Shown: positions 7,372 to 14,040, counted from the stretch's first letter. The stretch: DNA of 14,933 nucleotides from Methanosphaera sp. rholeuAM6 (GCA_003266105.1 MVAA01000012.1:5457-20389); one strand, 5' to 3'. A program made the numbers and translations. Notes: generated by a model not told the origin, from the letters alone.

Positions 7372-7878
7372 ATGACTAAGAATTTAATTATTTATTATTC
7401 AAGACGTGGACAAAACTATGTTAATGGTGAAATAGTGGATTTGCCTGTGGGTAATACCGAGGTGATTGTCAATTTTATAAGAGAATGCATTGATGCAGAC
7501 ACATTTCAGGTAGAAACTGTTAAGGATTATCCTGAAGATTATATGGAAACAACAGAAATAGCACAACAGGAATTGGATGATGATGCAAGACCGGAACTTA
7601 AGAATGAATTGAATGATATCAGCCAGTATGATACTATCATTATTGCTTCACCAAATTGGTGGGGCACTTTGCCAATGGCATTGTTTACTCAGCTTGAAAA
7701 ACTTGATTTCACAGGTAAAACAGTTAAAACAGTAATTACTCATGAGGGATCAGGACTGGGTGATGCTATGGATGATATTGAAAAGTTATGTCGTGGTGCT
7801 GATATTAGGGAAGGATTGAAAATTCATGGTGCTGAAGTTCAGGATAGTAAAGGTATGATTGAAAGGTGGATTGAATAA
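7372..7878 (+). CDS. Flavodoxin family protein
   Basis: An FMN-binding electron carrier or small flavoprotein reductase of 168 residues. It opens with LIIYYSRRGQNY, the FMN phosphate loop region. It also carries PVGNTE at 26-30, ASPNWWGTLPMA at about 92-103, where the aromatic residues would stack near the isoalloxazine ring, and THEGSGLG at 123-130. This is the long-insert flavodoxin type common in anaerobic bacteria next to CMD proteins and alpha/beta hydrolases. An in-frame ATG at 7345 overlaps the previous gene, but GGGGGA at 7357-7362 supports ATG 7372, where the family N-terminus MTKNLIIYYS begins. It is the second gene of the operon. Confidence 0.9.
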   Translation: MTKNLIIYYSRRGQNYVNGEIVDLPVGNTEVIVNFIRECIDADTFQVETVKDYPEDYMETTEIAQQELDDDARPELKNELNDISQYDTIIIASPNWWGTLPMALFTQLEKLDFTGKTVKTVITHEGSGLGDAMDDIEKLCRGADIREGLKIHGAEVQDSKGMIERWIE

Positions 7879-7893
7879 GGTGGAGATTTGTTA

Positions 7894-8619
7894 ATGATTA
7901 AAGATTTGGCATATGATTTTAATGGTGAAATCATCAGGGGAAAACTGTACTTGCCTAAAAAAGATGGAAAACAATCTATTGTATTGTTGTCTCATGGTTT
8001 GTCTTTAGATTACACGATTATGCTTGCGTATGCAGAAAAACTATACAAAAGGGGTATAGCTTCATTTGCATATGACTTTAGGGGTGGTGGATATAATTGT
8101 CATAGTGATGGTAAAATCAGTGATATGACAATACACTCCGAAATGGATGATTTAAACTTTGTCATTGACTCTGTTAAACAGGAGGATTTTGTTGATGAAG
8201 AGAGGGTGTATCTGGCCGGTCATAGTCAGGGTGGATTGGTATCAAGTCTTGTTGCAGCTTCAAGAGATGATATTGGCAAAATATTTCTCTTTGCACCAGC
8301 CTATGAAATACCTGATGATATTAAGGAGAAAGATAATCCAAGCCCTATGAATGTACTGAATTTGATGCCTGAATATTTGGGTGAAAAATACATTAATTCC
8401 GTTAGTAAGCTGAATGTTTATGAAGATATTAAAGGTTTTGATGGGGAAGTTTACATTTTTCATGGTGTGGAAGACAAGAGAGTACCTATCGATTATTCGA
8501 TAAGGGCTGATAAGGTATTTAAAAATTCAGTTGTATATGCTTATGAAGATGGTGAACACAGGTTTTCTGATGAAATCAAGGAGGATGTTGTTGATATTAT
8601 TGCTGATATTCTAGTTTAG
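7894..8619 (+). CDS. Alpha/beta hydrolase (serine hydrolase, lysophospholipase/esterase-like)
   Basis: The 241-residue protein has the complete catalytic set: nucleophile Ser111 in GHSQGG, acid Asp194 in HGVEDKRVP, and base His222 in GEHRF. SHGLS at 33-37 gives the oxyanion side and YDFRGGG at 60-66 is typical of the Hydrolase_4/BAAT-type esterases. There is no signal peptide, so it is likely cytosolic. GGTGGAGA (7879-7886) begins within the stop region of the flavodoxin gene and decides ATG 7894; an in-frame TTG at 7888 is too close to it. It is the last gene of the operon before a strong T-rich end. The substrate, probably a small ester or acyl compound, cannot be read from the sequence. 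Confidence 0.9.
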   Translation: MIKDLAYDFNGEIIRGKLYLPKKDGKQSIVLLSHGLSLDYTIMLAYAEKLYKRGIASFAYDFRGGGYNCHSDGKISDMTIHSEMDDLNFVIDSVKQEDFVDEERVYLAGHSQGGLVSSLVAASRDDIGKIFLFAPAYEIPDDIKEKDNPSPMNVLNLMPEYLGEKYINSVSKLNVYEDIKGFDGEVYIFHGVEDKRVPIDYSIRADKVFKNSVVYAYEDGEHRFSDEIKEDVVDIIADILV

Positions 8620-8657
8620 ATTACTTTTTTTCTTATTTTTTTGTAATAACTTTTTTT
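8620..8657 (+). terminator. T-rich terminator after the hydrolase
   Basis: Three runs of seven T (8625-8631, 8636-8642, 8651-8657) follow the stop codon, a strong archaeal termination signal without a hairpin. Confidence 0.65.
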
Positions 8658-8668
8658 AGTTTTGGATT

Positions 8669-8680
8669 AGATATATATTA
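8669..8680 (+). promoter_or_regulatory. TATA box of the orphan gene at 8716
   Basis: AGATATATATTA lies about 36-47 bases before ATG 8716. It predicts transcription start near 8698-8702, so the leader is only about 15 bases and its 5' end would carry GGGGAG. An in-frame ATG at 8698 could give a leaderless start instead. Confidence 0.5.
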
Positions 8681-8715
8681 TTAATGTCAATAAATTAATG
8701 GGGAGATTGTTTTTT

Positions 8716-9537
8716 ATGGTTAATCCTAATAAGAAAGTTAAAAGGCCTAATGGTTTAGGTAATGTTTATAATTATAGAAGTGATGATGAGGGTAATATTT
8801 TTACATTGCCTATATTGGATTTGATTAAGGAAAATTATATCTATTTGTATCGTGCTGTTATGGAGGAGGATTATTATATTGCTCCCAATGATTCATGTTT
8901 CTTCTATAAGGATGTTGTTTATGATAATGAGGTTGTGGGTTTTACTACCTTTAAAAATACTGCTATCAATAAGGATGCTCTGGTGATGCAGTATTTTTAT
9001 GTTTTACCGGAATACAGGGATAAGATTTTTTTAACAGAAGAGATAGATGAGGCATCCGTACTTTTTGAATCCAGTATATTCATTGAATATCCTACAAGGG
9101 ACATGGCAGAATCTTTGATAAAACATAGGTTGGCACGTGTTTTTGAGGACCGATATTTAATTTCAAGGATACCTTTCCTGGTACCAATGTTTTCATTGGA
9201 TGAAGTGCTTAAGGGAATAGTCAGGGAAGAATATGATACAACCGACTTGAAGTGCTACAATAAAATGTCACTGGTATACGACTTAGACCTATGTGCTGTA
9301 GTGGGACTGGCATCCACCGATGTAGACAATGATTTTGACCAGGATAATGTTGATGAGGAACAGATCAATAACTATAACAACATTAGCTTGGCATTGCGTG
9401 AGGATAATGAAAAATACAATTGTATTCAAAGGCGGGCTGAAGATCCATCACTAAAAGATGGAACATACTTTAAAAAAGTGAGAAAGGTTATGGATGACAA
9501 TGAGGAAGTTATCCAGAACTGGTTATCATTAATTTAG
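8716..9537 (+). CDS. Uncharacterised protein, possibly with an N-terminal acetyltransferase-like (GNAT) fold
   Basis: I do not recognise the 273-residue product. The segment at about residues 58-108 (SCFFYKD, NEVVGFTTFKN, ALVMQYFYVLPEYRDKIFL) has the strand order and the YVxPEYR-x-K motif seen in GNAT acetyltransferases. The usual acetyl-CoA loop (R/QxxGxG/A) is degraded to RDKIFL, so an enzymatic role is doubtful. The C-terminal half is acidic, with a DVDNDFDQDNVDEE stretch, and shows no known motif. There are no membrane segments or signal peptide. GGGGAG at 8700-8705 supports ATG 8716. The gene stands alone between a T-rich terminator and the peroxidase promoter. Early codons favour T-ending forms; the second half is more A-rich. 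Confidence 0.72.
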   Translation: MVNPNKKVKRPNGLGNVYNYRSDDEGNIFTLPILDLIKENYIYLYRAVMEEDYYIAPNDSCFFYKDVVYDNEVVGFTTFKNTAINKDALVMQYFYVLPEYRDKIFLTEEIDEASVLFESSIFIEYPTRDMAESLIKHRLARVFEDRYLISRIPFLVPMFSLDEVLKGIVREEYDTTDLKCYNKMSLVYDLDLCAVVGLASTDVDNDFDQDNVDEEQINNYNNISLALREDNEKYNCIQRRAEDPSLKDGTYFKKVRKVMDDNEEVIQNWLSLI

Positions 9538-9606
9538 TTACATGTAACCATTCTATTAACCTTTTTGTTATAGAAATATTATTGCTCTGTCAGAATAATT
9601 AGTAAT

Positions 9607-9616
9607 TATTTATATG
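9607..9616 (+). promoter_or_regulatory. TATA box of the peroxidase-flavodoxin unit
   Basis: TATTTATATG lies about 80-89 bases before ATG 9696, predicting transcription start near 9637. The leader would carry AGGAG at 9681-9685. A 12-bp palindrome, GTTACATGTAAC, lies at 9537-9548 between the preceding stop codon and this box. Confidence 0.4.
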
Positions 9617-9695
9617 CTATTTTTAGTGAATTTGTACAAAAGCCTTTAATATTATGTTCAACAATTATTTATTAAAAATAAGGAGAATGAATAAA

Positions 9696-10241
9696 ATGTC
9701 TATATATGATTATACAGTAAAAGATACAAATGGAAATGACGTATCATTATCAGATTATGAAGGTAAAGTATTGTTGATTGTTAACTCTGCAACAGAGTGT
9801 GGTTTTACTCCACAATATAATGAATTAACGGAGATTTACAACGAATTTAAGGATGATGGATTTTTAATTTTGGACTTCCCTTGCAATCAGTTTGGTGGTC
9901 AGGCACCTGGAACTGGAGAGGAAATAAAGCAGGCCTGCAGATTAAATTTCCTTGTTGAATATCCGATTTTTGAAAAGATTGATGTTAATGGTGATGATGA
10001 AGACCCTTTATACACTTATCTTAAAGGTGAAAAAACTTTTGAAGGATTTGATTCTGATCATGAACTGGCCGATGTTATTGCAGGTGTTGTCAGTAAGATT
10101 GATGCTGATTATGAGAATAACAGTGATATTAAATGGAATTTCACCAAGTTTCTTGTTGACCGTGAAGGTAATGTGGTTGCCAGGTTTGAACCTACAAAGG
10201 ATTTAAGCATTGTTAAAGAAAGAATTAAAGAGTTATTATGA
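9696..10241 (+). CDS. Glutathione peroxidase family protein (atypical 2-Cys, probably thioredoxin-type)
   Basis: Reduces hydrogen peroxide or organic hydroperoxides. The 181-residue thioredoxin-fold protein has peroxidatic Cys35 in NSATECGFTPQY, FPCNQFGGQAPG with Gln69, and KWNFTKFLVDREG with Trp147 and Asn148, giving the catalytic tetrad. Cys81 in QACRLNFLVEYPIF lines up with the resolving cysteine of yeast Gpx3, so the enzyme is probably a Cys-based thioredoxin-dependent peroxidase rather than a glutathione-dependent selenoenzyme. AGGAG at 9681-9685 lies 10 bases before ATG 9696; in-frame starts at 9654 and 9687 fit less well. A short flavodoxin overlaps its stop. The family is common in bacteria and eukaryotes, so acquisition by transfer is plausible. 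Confidence 0.93.
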   Translation: MSIYDYTVKDTNGNDVSLSDYEGKVLLIVNSATECGFTPQYNELTEIYNEFKDDGFLILDFPCNQFGGQAPGTGEEIKQACRLNFLVEYPIFEKIDVNGDDEDPLYTYLKGEKTFEGFDSDHELADVIAGVVSKIDADYENNSDIKWNFTKFLVDREGNVVARFEPTKDLSIVKERIKELL

Positions 10242-10648
10242 TGAAGTTTGCCATTCGTTTTCATTCAAAGTCAGGTAATACCCGGTTGTTGGCTGATGCA
10301 ATATCTGAAGTTTTGGATGTTCCCGCTTATGATATTTCACATAGGTTAACTGAGGATGTTGATGTTCTCTTCTTTGGTTCCGGTGTTTATGGCTGTGCTT
10401 TGGATCCTGGTGTTGTATCATTTATCAGTGATATTGATGTTAAGGTGGGCGAGTTTGTTAACTTTTGTACTACGGGGATGATGACATCTAATTATGATTT
10501 GATTAGGGATGTTTTAAGCACTACAGGTATTGCTTTGTCGGACAGGGAGTTTCATTGTCCTGGTTCCTTTGTTGGTTTAAATGAAGGCCGTCCTAATGAG
10601 AATGATATTGCTGATGTTAAAATTTTTGTTAATGATTTTTTAGATTAA
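10238..10648 (+). CDS. Short flavodoxin-domain protein
   Basis: A 136-residue FMN-binding protein with the phosphate loop HSKSGNTR (residues 9-16), the core strand DVLFFGSGVYG (about 46-56) and NFCTTGMM (about 76-83) at the FMN ring side. It is smaller than classical flavodoxins but complete for the core fold. The ATG at 10238 overlaps the peroxidase stop as ATGA, so the two are likely translationally coupled. A second ATG at 10241 is equally possible and removes one residue. The coupling suggests that it supplies electrons to the peroxidase or responds to the same stress; this is inference. Codon use is clearly T-rich compared with the A-rich gene that follows. Confidence 0.85.
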   Translation: MMKFAIRFHSKSGNTRLLADAISEVLDVPAYDISHRLTEDVDVLFFGSGVYGCALDPGVVSFISDIDVKVGEFVNFCTTGMMTSNYDLIRDVLSTTGIALSDREFHCPGSFVGLNEGRPNENDIADVKIFVNDFLD

Positions 10649-10678
10649 TTTTCTTCTTTTATTTTTTATTTTTCCTTT
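10649..10678 (+). terminator. T-rich terminator after the short flavodoxin
   Basis: Directly after the stop codon come several T runs of four to six, broken only by single C or A bases. This is typical of archaeal termination and separates the redox unit from the next operon. Confidence 0.6.
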
Positions 10679-10703
10679 CAATACTTTTAAATAATATGAA
10701 ATA

Positions 10704-10736
10704 TATAACACTGTTATAGAAAATTAACATTGTTAT
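10704..10736. promoter_or_regulatory. Two palindromic operator-like sites upstream of the amidotransferase operon
   Basis: TATAACACTGTTATA (10704-10718) is a perfect palindrome with 7-bp arms around one central base. A second copy of its core, TAACATTGTTA (10725-10735), is a perfect palindrome with 5-bp arms. The shared core AACAnTGTTAT recurs 19 bases apart, close to two helical turns, as expected for cooperative repressor dimers. The first site also overlaps a TATA-like ATATATAA (10701-10708), a usual place for archaeal repressors. No regulator gene is adjacent. Confidence 0.55.
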
Positions 10737-10762
10737 ATTGATTATTTTCACACAAATATTTG

Positions 10763-10772
10763 AATATAAAAG
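10763..10772 (+). promoter_or_regulatory. Alternative TATA box of the amidotransferase operon
   Basis: AATATAAAAG lies about 120-130 bases before the GTG start and would give a leader near 100 bases. The ATATATAA at 10701-10708 is the competing candidate. The 244-base gap holds no convincing gene. Confidence 0.35.
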
Positions 10773-10880
10773 TATTTAAACATGATATACAACAGAAAAA
10801 CCATAAAATACATTAAGTAAAATAAAAAACAAAGATACACATATACAATAACGAATTACCAAAATATATTAACAAAAAAA

Positions 10881-10895
10881 GGAGGTGGTAATGTG
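10881..10895 (+). promoter_or_regulatory. Strong ribosome-binding site with two competing start codons
   Basis: GGAGGTG (10881-10887) is followed by ATG at 10891, which is out of frame, and by GTG at 10893, which starts the amidotransferase. The ATG frame encodes only seven residues before TAA at 10912-10914. The GTG is required to leave the catalytic Cys at position 2. Confidence 0.7.
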
Positions 10896-11735
10896 TGTGA
10901 ACTTTTTGGTGTAAGCTCAAAAAGATGTGTTCCGATAAATGAATACCTGTATAAATTCTATAGTCATTGTGAACAGCACCCACATGGATGGGGATTAGCA
11001 ATAATGCAGCAAAATCAATCAATTATAGAAAAACAGCCAAAAAAGGCTTGTGAAAGTGAAGAATTAACCAGATTACTCTCACAACCAATTATTGTAGAAC
11101 ACGTATTTGCACATATAAGACTGGCAACAATGGGATACACAGATTCTTTCAATTGTCACCCCTTTTCAAGAATAGATAATGCAGGAAGAACATGGACACT
11201 AATGCATAACGGAACAATATTCAAATATGAAGGCTTGGACAAATACATATCAAAACAAATAGGAGAAACAGATTCAGAACGAATACTTCTATACATAATC
11301 GACCAAATAAACAACTTACAGGATGAACTTGAAAGAGCATTAAACCCTGATGAATGCTTCAAATTACTTGAAGACATAATAACTGATTTAGCCAAAGGAA
11401 ACAAGTTAAACATCATGATATTCAATGGAGAATTCATGTACATACATGCAAATTATAAACAATCATTATACTACCTGGAAAAAGAAGACAGCATATTTGT
11501 CTCCACAAAACCTTTAACTGATGAAAAATGGAAAGAATTTCCAATAAACCGGTTAATTGGTATCAAAAACAGTGAAATAATCTATAGAGGAAAAGAACAT
11601 GGTAATGAATATAACATAACTGAAGAAGATTTCAACTTTATACTAGACCATGTAAGTCCCGAATTAAAAAATAACTTATTAAATAATTTTGGTGATTTAA
11701 ATTATGCAAAGGAGTACCAACTTAAGCATCAATGA
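10893..11735 (+). CDS. Class II glutamine amidotransferase, YafJ/EgtC type
   Basis: An Ntn-hydrolase of 280 residues that hydrolyses a gamma-glutamyl amide bond through its N-terminal Cys2 once Met1 is removed. Seen in order: MCELFGVSS, HGWG at 31-34, AHIRLATMG with Arg76, NCHPF at 87-91, the oxyanion motif HNG at 105-107, and TDSE at 126-129. This is the layout of E. coli YafJ (MCELLGMS) and resembles EgtC, which removes glutamate from a gamma-glutamyl intermediate. There is no fused synthetase domain, so its substrate must come from a partner. That partner is probably the overlapping GCS2-family ligase downstream (32-base overlap). Codon use is A-rich. Glutamine hydrolysis is the alternative role. 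Confidence 0.9.
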   Translation: MCELFGVSSKRCVPINEYLYKFYSHCEQHPHGWGLAIMQQNQSIIEKQPKKACESEELTRLLSQPIIVEHVFAHIRLATMGYTDSFNCHPFSRIDNAGRTWTLMHNGTIFKYEGLDKYISKQIGETDSERILLYIIDQINNLQDELERALNPDECFKLLEDIITDLAKGNKLNIMIFNGEFMYIHANYKQSLYYLEKEDSIFVSTKPLTDEKWKEFPINRLIGIKNSEIIYRGKEHGNEYNITEEDFNFILDHVSPELKNNLLNNFGDLNYAKEYQLKHQ

Positions 11736-13116
11736 GGAAGATGTGAAGAAAAGATTATACCGGCGATTCATTGAGCCTACAACACATGGATACAAAGATT
11801 TTATTGGAATAGAAATAGAAATACCAATTTTAAATCTTGAAAAGAAAGCAGTAAACTTTATGATAGTACATAAAGTTACAGAAGAATTTTTAGAAACGTT
11901 CACACAATTTAAAAGAAATGTTATAGATCACAATGGGCATGTATGTTCCCTGGTGGATAAAGATACTGGTGATATAGTATCATATGACTGTTCATACAAC
12001 AACCTGGAATTCTCATTAGGCAAAGAAACAAACCTGTTCAATGTCCATGAAAGATTCAGTGAATATTACACTTTCTTCAAGGAGACGTTTGAAAAACATA
12101 ACCATACACTGACAGGTATCGGCATAAATCCTTACAGAGTACATAATGAACATGTACCGATACCAAGTGAAAGATATCAGATGTTATACCACCATCTTTG
12201 TTCATACTCCAGATATTCAAAACTACCAAAATACTTCCATGACCATCCAGAATATGGAATGTTTTCTAGTGCATCACAGGTACAACTGGATGTAGAACAG
12301 AAGGATCTCATAAAAACAATAAATGTTTTCAACAAACTCGAACCGTATAAGGCAGTTCTCTTTTCCAATTCTGTACTGTTGGGTGAAAATGAGAACTTGT
12401 TGTGCTGTCGTGACATGTTCTGGAGAGATAGTACACATGGAATCAATCCACATAACATTGGAATGTACGATACGGAACTTGAAAGTCTGGATGACTTACT
12501 CAATTACATTAAATCTTTAAACATATACTGTACAATGAGAAATGGTTTCTACATTAACTTTCCTACAATAAACATAATGAAATACTTTAAAACAGGTAAA
12601 ATCAGAGGAGAATACTGTGATAAAGGAAAATATGACCTGGTTGAATTCACGCCGGAACTGGATGATATAGAATATCTGCGTTCATTCAAATTCCTTGACC
12701 TGACGTATCGAGGCACTATAGAATACCGCAGTTGTTGTACACAACCAATAAGTGATGTAATGACAGTGGGAGCATTCCAGTTAGGTCTTAAACACAATCT
12801 GGACAAATTATCCGAATTGATGGATAATGATGAAGTGATATACCGTCACGGATACAATCCGACAGAGTTGCGAAAACTGCTGGTTGAACGGGAATTACCA
12901 GCTTTTATTGATGAGGATAAGTTATATAATGTTTTAGCAGTCATATTGGATTTGTCTAAAGAAGGATTAATAAAACGTGGATATGGTGAAGAAATATTTT
13001 TAAAACCATTATATGAACGTGTAAAAAATCATTCTAATCCTGCACGTCGAATGTTGGAAATGCTTGAACAAGGAATTTCTATTGATGAAATCATCAAGGA
13101 ATATGGTGAATTATAA
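11704..13116 (+). CDS. GCS2-family carboxylate-amine ligase (glutamate-cysteine ligase-like)
   Basis: An ATP-dependent ligase of the glutamine-synthetase-like fold, probably joining the gamma-carboxyl of glutamate to an amine such as cysteine. In 470 residues I see FIGIEIEIPI at 33-41 (metal-binding glutamates), SYDCSYNNLEFSLG at 93-106, FSSASQVQLDV at 187-197, WRDSTHG at 240-246 and LTYRGTIEYRSCCTQPI at 333-349. The layout resembles plant/proteobacterial GshA and actinobacterial EgtA more than the shorter YbdK. GGTGAT (11691-11696) lies 7 bases before ATG 11704, supporting a start inside the amidotransferase gene. It is the last gene before a T-rich end. No glutathione synthetase is nearby, so the product may stop at a gamma-glutamyl compound. 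The acceptor is not determined. Confidence 0.85.
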   Translation: MQRSTNLSINEEDVKKRLYRRFIEPTTHGYKDFIGIEIEIPILNLEKKAVNFMIVHKVTEEFLETFTQFKRNVIDHNGHVCSLVDKDTGDIVSYDCSYNNLEFSLGKETNLFNVHERFSEYYTFFKETFEKHNHTLTGIGINPYRVHNEHVPIPSERYQMLYHHLCSYSRYSKLPKYFHDHPEYGMFSSASQVQLDVEQKDLIKTINVFNKLEPYKAVLFSNSVLLGENENLLCCRDMFWRDSTHGINPHNIGMYDTELESLDDLLNYIKSLNIYCTMRNGFYINFPTINIMKYFKTGKIRGEYCDKGKYDLVEFTPELDDIEYLRSFKFLDLTYRGTIEYRSCCTQPISDVMTVGAFQLGLKHNLDKLSELMDNDEVIYRHGYNPTELRKLLVERELPAFIDEDKLYNVLAVILDLSKEGLIKRGYGEEIFLKPLYERVKNHSNPARRMLEMLEQGISIDEIIKEYGEL

Positions 13117-13137
13117 CCTCCATTTTTTAAAATTTTT
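13111..13137 (+). terminator. T-rich 3' end of the amidotransferase-ligase operon
   Basis: The ligase stop TAA lies within TTATAACCTCCATTT (13111-13125), identical to a stretch after idsA. It is followed by T runs at 13123-13128 and 13133-13137, consistent with archaeal termination. Confidence 0.5.
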
Positions 13138-13156
13138 ATTTCATGGAAAAACTTAT

Positions 13157-13167
13157 TTTTATAAATT
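13157..13167 (+). promoter_or_regulatory. TATA box of the potassium channel operon
   Basis: TTTTATAAATT lies about 43-53 bases before the channel ATG at 13210, predicting transcription start near 13187 and a short leader with GGGAT at 13196-13200. Confidence 0.5.
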
Positions 13168-13209
13168 AACAAAGTAATTATTAATATTGAGAATAGGGAT
13201 TATATTTGT

Positions 13210-14040
13210 ATGTTCAACTTAAATATTTCAGAGGAAAAAAGGCAATTACTTATACAGTTTAAGAATGTAATCTTTATATTTCTTTTACTTATGGATTTCA
13301 TCTTTATAATCCTGATAACCTTCGTTGATTTATCGTATAATGTATTGTTCTTCATGGTATCCTTTGATTTATTTATATGCCTGTTATTATTTATTCATCT
13401 GTGTTTTGACTATAAAGATTATGATAAAGGTTCGTTGTCATTCATTAAAGATTATTTTTTTGATATTGTAGCTGTCATACCTTTTAATTTTATATTTTTC
13501 AGATATTTAGCCGTATTTAGAATGGCCAGATTTTTACAGTTTTTCCAGGTATTTAAGATTTTCAAGGTTGGGGGAACTGCAAGAGGCTCTTTAAAATATT
13601 TTATTCAGAATAGATTATTTGAAATATTGGTTGTTATAGTGTTCATATACATTTTATTTTCATCCGTTATTTTAACACAGATTGATTCATCTTTTTCAAC
13701 GATATTTGATGCTTTCTGGTTTAATGTTGTGACGATGACTTCTGTGGGTTATGGTGATATAACACCTGCATCCTATTCTGGTAAACTTCTTTCCATGTTT
13801 TCTATAGTAATGGGCATTGTTTTTGTCAGTATTTTTACGGCAGCTATGTCCGCACTTTATATGGAAAAACAGGAGGAGGAAACTAAGAATCATATTCAAA
13901 AGCAGATAGAAAAATTTGTTGGCCATTTGAAAGAGGAAAATGAAAAATTAAATGAACGTATTGATACATTGGAAAGTGAGAATGAAAAGTTAAACGAGAA
14001 GTTGGATGTTGTTATTGATTTATTGAATGAGAAGGAGTAG
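13210..14040 (+). CDS. Voltage-gated-type potassium channel, six transmembrane segments with C-terminal coiled coil
   Basis: A membrane K+ channel subunit of 276 residues that would work as a tetramer. Hydrophobic segments fall at about 18-38 (S1), 43-66 (S2), 82-96 (S3), 98-118 (S4), 135-156 (S5) and 192-216 (S6). The pore helix leads into the filter TSVGYGD at 177-183. S4 carries Arg98, Arg104, Arg107, Lys116 and Lys119, fewer evenly spaced charges than classical Kv sensors, so voltage sensing is likely but may be weak. Residues 219-272 (EKQEEETK, then EENEKLNERIDTLESENEKLNEKL) form a clear coiled coil that probably holds the tetramer. There is no RCK or cyclic-nucleotide domain. A soluble acidic protein follows 6 bases later. 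Confidence 0.93.
   Translation: MFNLNISEEKRQLLIQFKNVIFIFLLLMDFIFIILITFVDLSYNVLFFMVSFDLFICLLLFIHLCFDYKDYDKGSLSFIKDYFFDIVAVIPFNFIFFRYLAVFRMARFLQFFQVFKIFKVGGTARGSLKYFIQNRLFEILVVIVFIYILFSSVILTQIDSSFSTIFDAFWFNVVTMTSVGYGDITPASYSGKLLSMFSIVMGIVFVSIFTAAMSALYMEKQEEETKNHIQKQIEKFVGHLKEENEKLNERIDTLESENEKLNEKLDVVIDLLNEKE

Noticed and set aside
9537..9548. 12-bp palindrome GTTACATGTAAC after the orphan gene
   Set aside because: It overlaps the stop codon, occurs once, and a palindrome of this length is expected by chance in AT-rich sequence; kept only as a note with the peroxidase promoter.
10782..10820. 12-codon frame (MIYNRKTIKYIK) in the leader of the amidotransferase operon, a possible leader peptide
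   Set aside because: It has no ribosome-binding site, no run of regulatory codons and no alternative hairpins; such frames are common in AT-rich gaps.
12177..12503. 108-residue minus-strand open frame inside the GCS2-family ligase
   Set aside because: It is opposite conserved ligase motifs and is Ser- and Cys-rich as expected of an antisense shadow.
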